From Saururus chinensis (Eukaryota > Streptophyta > Magnoliopsida > Piperales > Saururaceae), in NCBI GenBank assembly GCA_035235625.1, contig CP141143.1, positions 27,600,592 to 27,664,591 on the forward strand: a stretch of DNA of 64,000 bases. Direction: 5' to 3'. The notes under the pieces are model-generated. The model made no database searches. It was not told the DNA's origin and was given only the letters and a program-made list of their open reading frames with translations. The translations under genes and the position numbers were made by a program. Positions 61,807 to 64,000 of the stretch are shown one piece after another. Each line of letters opens with the position of its first letter. Position 1 is the first letter of the stretch.

Positions 61807-61903
61807 GCTGATATCATCATCCAGATTGAAAGTGTTTTGTTTTTTTTTTCTTGTAATGATTCAAAGTGTTTTTGATAGAATTATATGTAATGGGAAATCC
61901 CAG

Positions 61904-62071
61904 ATGGATCCACCACCCCCTTGTTTAGCCAGCATACTCCCACTATATACTAACGGTGGAGATTCACCGTCTGTCTATATCTAGACAATGAATATCCACC
62001 GTGAGTGTATAGTTAGACAATGAATATCCACCGTGAGTGCATAGTGAGGGTGAACATACTACTAATCCATT
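61904..62071. mobile_element. Foldback MITE 3' of the P450 gene
   Basis: Outer ends ATGGATCCACCACCCC and GGGTGAACATACTACTAATCCAT are roughly inverted. An inner palindrome is built on ACGGTGGAGATTCACCGT. A 32-bp piece (AGACAATGAATATCCACCGT...) is tandemly duplicated at 61982-62045. Confidence 0.65.
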
Positions 62072-62167
62072 TAAGTAGTGTACTTTTAGTTTGGAAGTAT
62101 TTTTGGAACAAATAGTACATCTGTTGATTGACGTCCACGAGGGAAACCATTACTTTCAAATATGGAA

Positions 62168-62402
62168 GCACTCACAATAGAGAAAGCGTTTTTCATGCTC
62201 CTTGGCCAATATGAGCCGAGCGTAAGGAATACAAGAAGAGCGTCCATTTTTAAGATGGCCGGCACAACGCTAACACTTACTTACAATAATGTGTGTTAAC
62301 ATATGTGCCGTCCATCTTGAATATAGACATTCCCCTTGCGTTCCTTTTGCTCGGCTCACTGCTAGAGCAGAACAAGAAAAATACTTCCCACAATGGATGG
62401 TT
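62168..62402. mobile_element. Foldback MITE
   Basis: GAGCCGAGCGTAAGGAATAC and AAGATGGCCGGCACA at the left face GTGCCGTCCATCTTG and GCGTTCCTTTTGCTCGGCTC at the right. Pairing extends outward to CACTCACAATAG / CCACAATGGATG. Confidence 0.8.
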
Positions 62403-63054
62403 CCCCCTACATCCTCACCTTTACGCTCTCATACTTGAAAGACTTAAAGCCTCTCACTTGGTCATTCCTCAGATTGCTTTTCAGGGCAACCACAGCTGAA
62501 CGAATTCTTTTCTGTGAATAAGAACTGGCTTCTAGATGGCCTCCTTGCTCACAAATTTCAATCTCCATAAAGCCTCCAGATTTCCCAGACAAATTCTTGG
62601 CGCCCTACACACCTCAAATCTAATTTCTCAAACCTCATTTCTCAACTTTTATCAATCTGCTTGCTATGCAATAAAAAAGATGAACCCCTTTGGACATTAT
62701 CATATGATGGTCAATACACAATCAAGGACAACTGTGTCAGCAGTGCTCAACCAAATTCAATCCCACCATTCTATGGAATATGATTGCAGCTCCTATTCAT
62801 ATAAATAGCTCGCCAAAAGCTCCTCTAGCAATCTATTCATTATAGAGGGTGACATTTTCAACGTTATCTCTTGGTCTTCTTCAACAGAGGTTGGCCATGG
62901 TGACTCTTAGATGGAGGTGCGAGGATTCTTTTTTTAACATTCACATGACACATACATTAAGAGAGAGGAATTCAATTCTAGACTGTCGGCAAATCGAATC
63001 CATATGCCAAACCTTCAGCTTCTAATGACGAGCATTTCGTGGCAAACTTCTAAT
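62403..63054. other. Unassigned; possible LINE remnant
   Basis: A translated patch near 62680-62720 (PLWTLSYDGQYTIKDN) resembles the W-x-x-S-x-G-x-(Y/F)-(S/T)-(V/I)-K region near the 3' end of plant LINE reverse transcriptases. This is weak and unsupported by neighbours. Confidence 0.25.
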
Positions 63055-63109
63055 TACTCTCCCCTCCCACGTTAATAGCAAATGGAGCTAATGTGGGACG
63101 GAGGGAGTA
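63055..63109. mobile_element. Minimal Stowaway-like MITE, 55 bp
   Basis: TACTCTCCCCTCCCACGTTA and its inverted partner GGGACGGAGGGAGTA are separated by a few bases. Confidence 0.7.
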
Positions 63110-64000
63110 GTCAGTATGGTCTGATTGATTTGTTTCCTAGACAATGGTCCATCAACTTCTCATGGCTTCCAACCCAAGCACTTTATGGCAGAGAGCACCC
63201 CTCTGAGTTCTAGCCATTCATTTTCGTCATCTGACGGTCTGATGATCAAACGTCCAATTTGTGACCTTTCTCCCGACTGCCCTAGTGTGCTGCCGTAGAT
63301 CATAGATTTAACCGCAATGATTTGGGTCATCTTGTTTGGCTGAGTCTTATGACACTTCCTAAACCCTCAGGACAACAAATCTCTCATCTTTGCAATGCAT
63401 TTGGCTGCCAACTCCATAGCCGTCGCTGCCGCCATCGTCATATGCTCACCATCAAACATTATGATTACAAGGTAAGAGAGCTCATGATAACATGCTTTGA
63501 ATGAGTAGTAACATGCTAGGATTGTATGATTAAATGGTTTAGATGTTAAATCATGATCTGTTTGTATGATGTATGAGGATAAATTATGCTATGTTTAATA
63601 TCTATTGAGATCGTTGTATGGTTCTGCCCAAGAGTGACACTGTATGATTTCTACTTAAGTGGCATTGTATGTTTCTACCTAAGAGTGACACTGACACTAT
63701 AAGACCCATAATGGTGGAAAATTGTATAATACTATAAGACCCATAATGGTGGGCAACTGTATGACCCCTAAAATGTAGGCATTTGTGGTTATGTTTGCGC
63801 GCTCAGGTAAGTAATATCATGGACTTGCTCTTACTTATTTGATCTTGTGCCCTACGAGCATTGGTGTGTCTTACCTTTAAAAAAGTCCATGGTGTCTAAT
63901 CACTCCCCAGAAGTTAAGGTGATGCCCCAGTGGTAATACTTTCCTTTTCGACACTGGAGCTTGTTAGTTGTAATAAGCTCCAGTGGTCGATAACATGTGT
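63110..64000. other. Right edge, no gene recognised
   Basis: Short phrases repeat at 63640-63760 (AGAGTGACACTG, CTATAAGACCCATAATGGTGG). The latter occurs twice, about 36 bp apart. Otherwise featureless. Confidence 0.5.

Noticed and set aside
62407..62808. Overlapping frames on both strands suggesting a gene
   Set aside because: Only a weak LINE-like patch; frames are short and unsupported.

Overview
The window looks like nuclear DNA of a flowering plant. It is AT-rich, genes are few and widely spaced, introns are spliced with GT/AG borders, and most of the sequence is transposable elements at different stages of decay (Ty3/gypsy and Ty1/copia LTR elements, solo LTRs, a Mutator-like transposase, CACTA-like and hAT-like pieces, many foldback MITEs). 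The species cannot be fixed from the sequence. The P450 is of the CYP71D type, common in eudicots and magnoliids. No bacterial, plastid or mitochondrial gene was seen.

Layout. 1-1640: wrecked MULE transposase (minus). 1640-5700: gene-free, with MITEs, one nested in another. 5717-7610: duplicon A with an intact small secreted-peptide gene (6587-6826). 7620-13880: broken gypsy element (minus), itself interrupted by a 1.9 kb solo LTR. 13880-16580: an LTR-like repeat, then a long-TIR element rich in GATACGGCC-type palindromes. 17331-19990: duplicon B with the second intact secreted-peptide gene (17817-18137), split by an insertion. 20350-31000: tRNA-like modules, TIR elements, and a decayed copia-like element with a solo LTR inside one of its LTRs. 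31000-38890: LTR-like repeats and a broken Athila/Tat-type gypsy pol (minus). 41534-43050: duplicon C, a third and dead peptide copy. 43828-44653: solo LTR with a perfect 5-bp target duplication. 45063-46986: five-exon DNA-3-methyladenine glycosylase I gene (minus). 47000-53490: repeats, including a striking array of TAGTAGCGACGCAT hairpins. 55224-61710: two-exon CYP71D-like P450 (505 aa) whose roughly 5 kb intron is filled with insertions. 61900-64000: MITEs and unassigned DNA.

Main point of interest. The two intact small genes encode precursors of 79 and 106 residues. Each has a near-identical signal peptide, a basic proline-rich and variable middle, and a conserved C-terminus SSQSSR-x-R-(E/D)-GGGD. 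This architecture and the SSQSS core closely resemble SCOOP phytocytokines of Brassicaceae (recalled core of Arabidopsis SCOOP12: RSSQSS followed by a Gly-rich tail), ligands of the receptor kinase MIK2. The paralogues share promoter blocks with W-box cores and a TGACG element. They appear to be remnants of a small local family spread apart by retrotransposon insertions. Homology to SCOOPs, rather than convergence on a short Ser/Gly motif, is unproven.

The glycosylase and the P450 are ordinary nuclear genes with no visible functional link to the peptide genes. A defence theme (peptide signal plus specialised-metabolism P450) is possible but is inference only.
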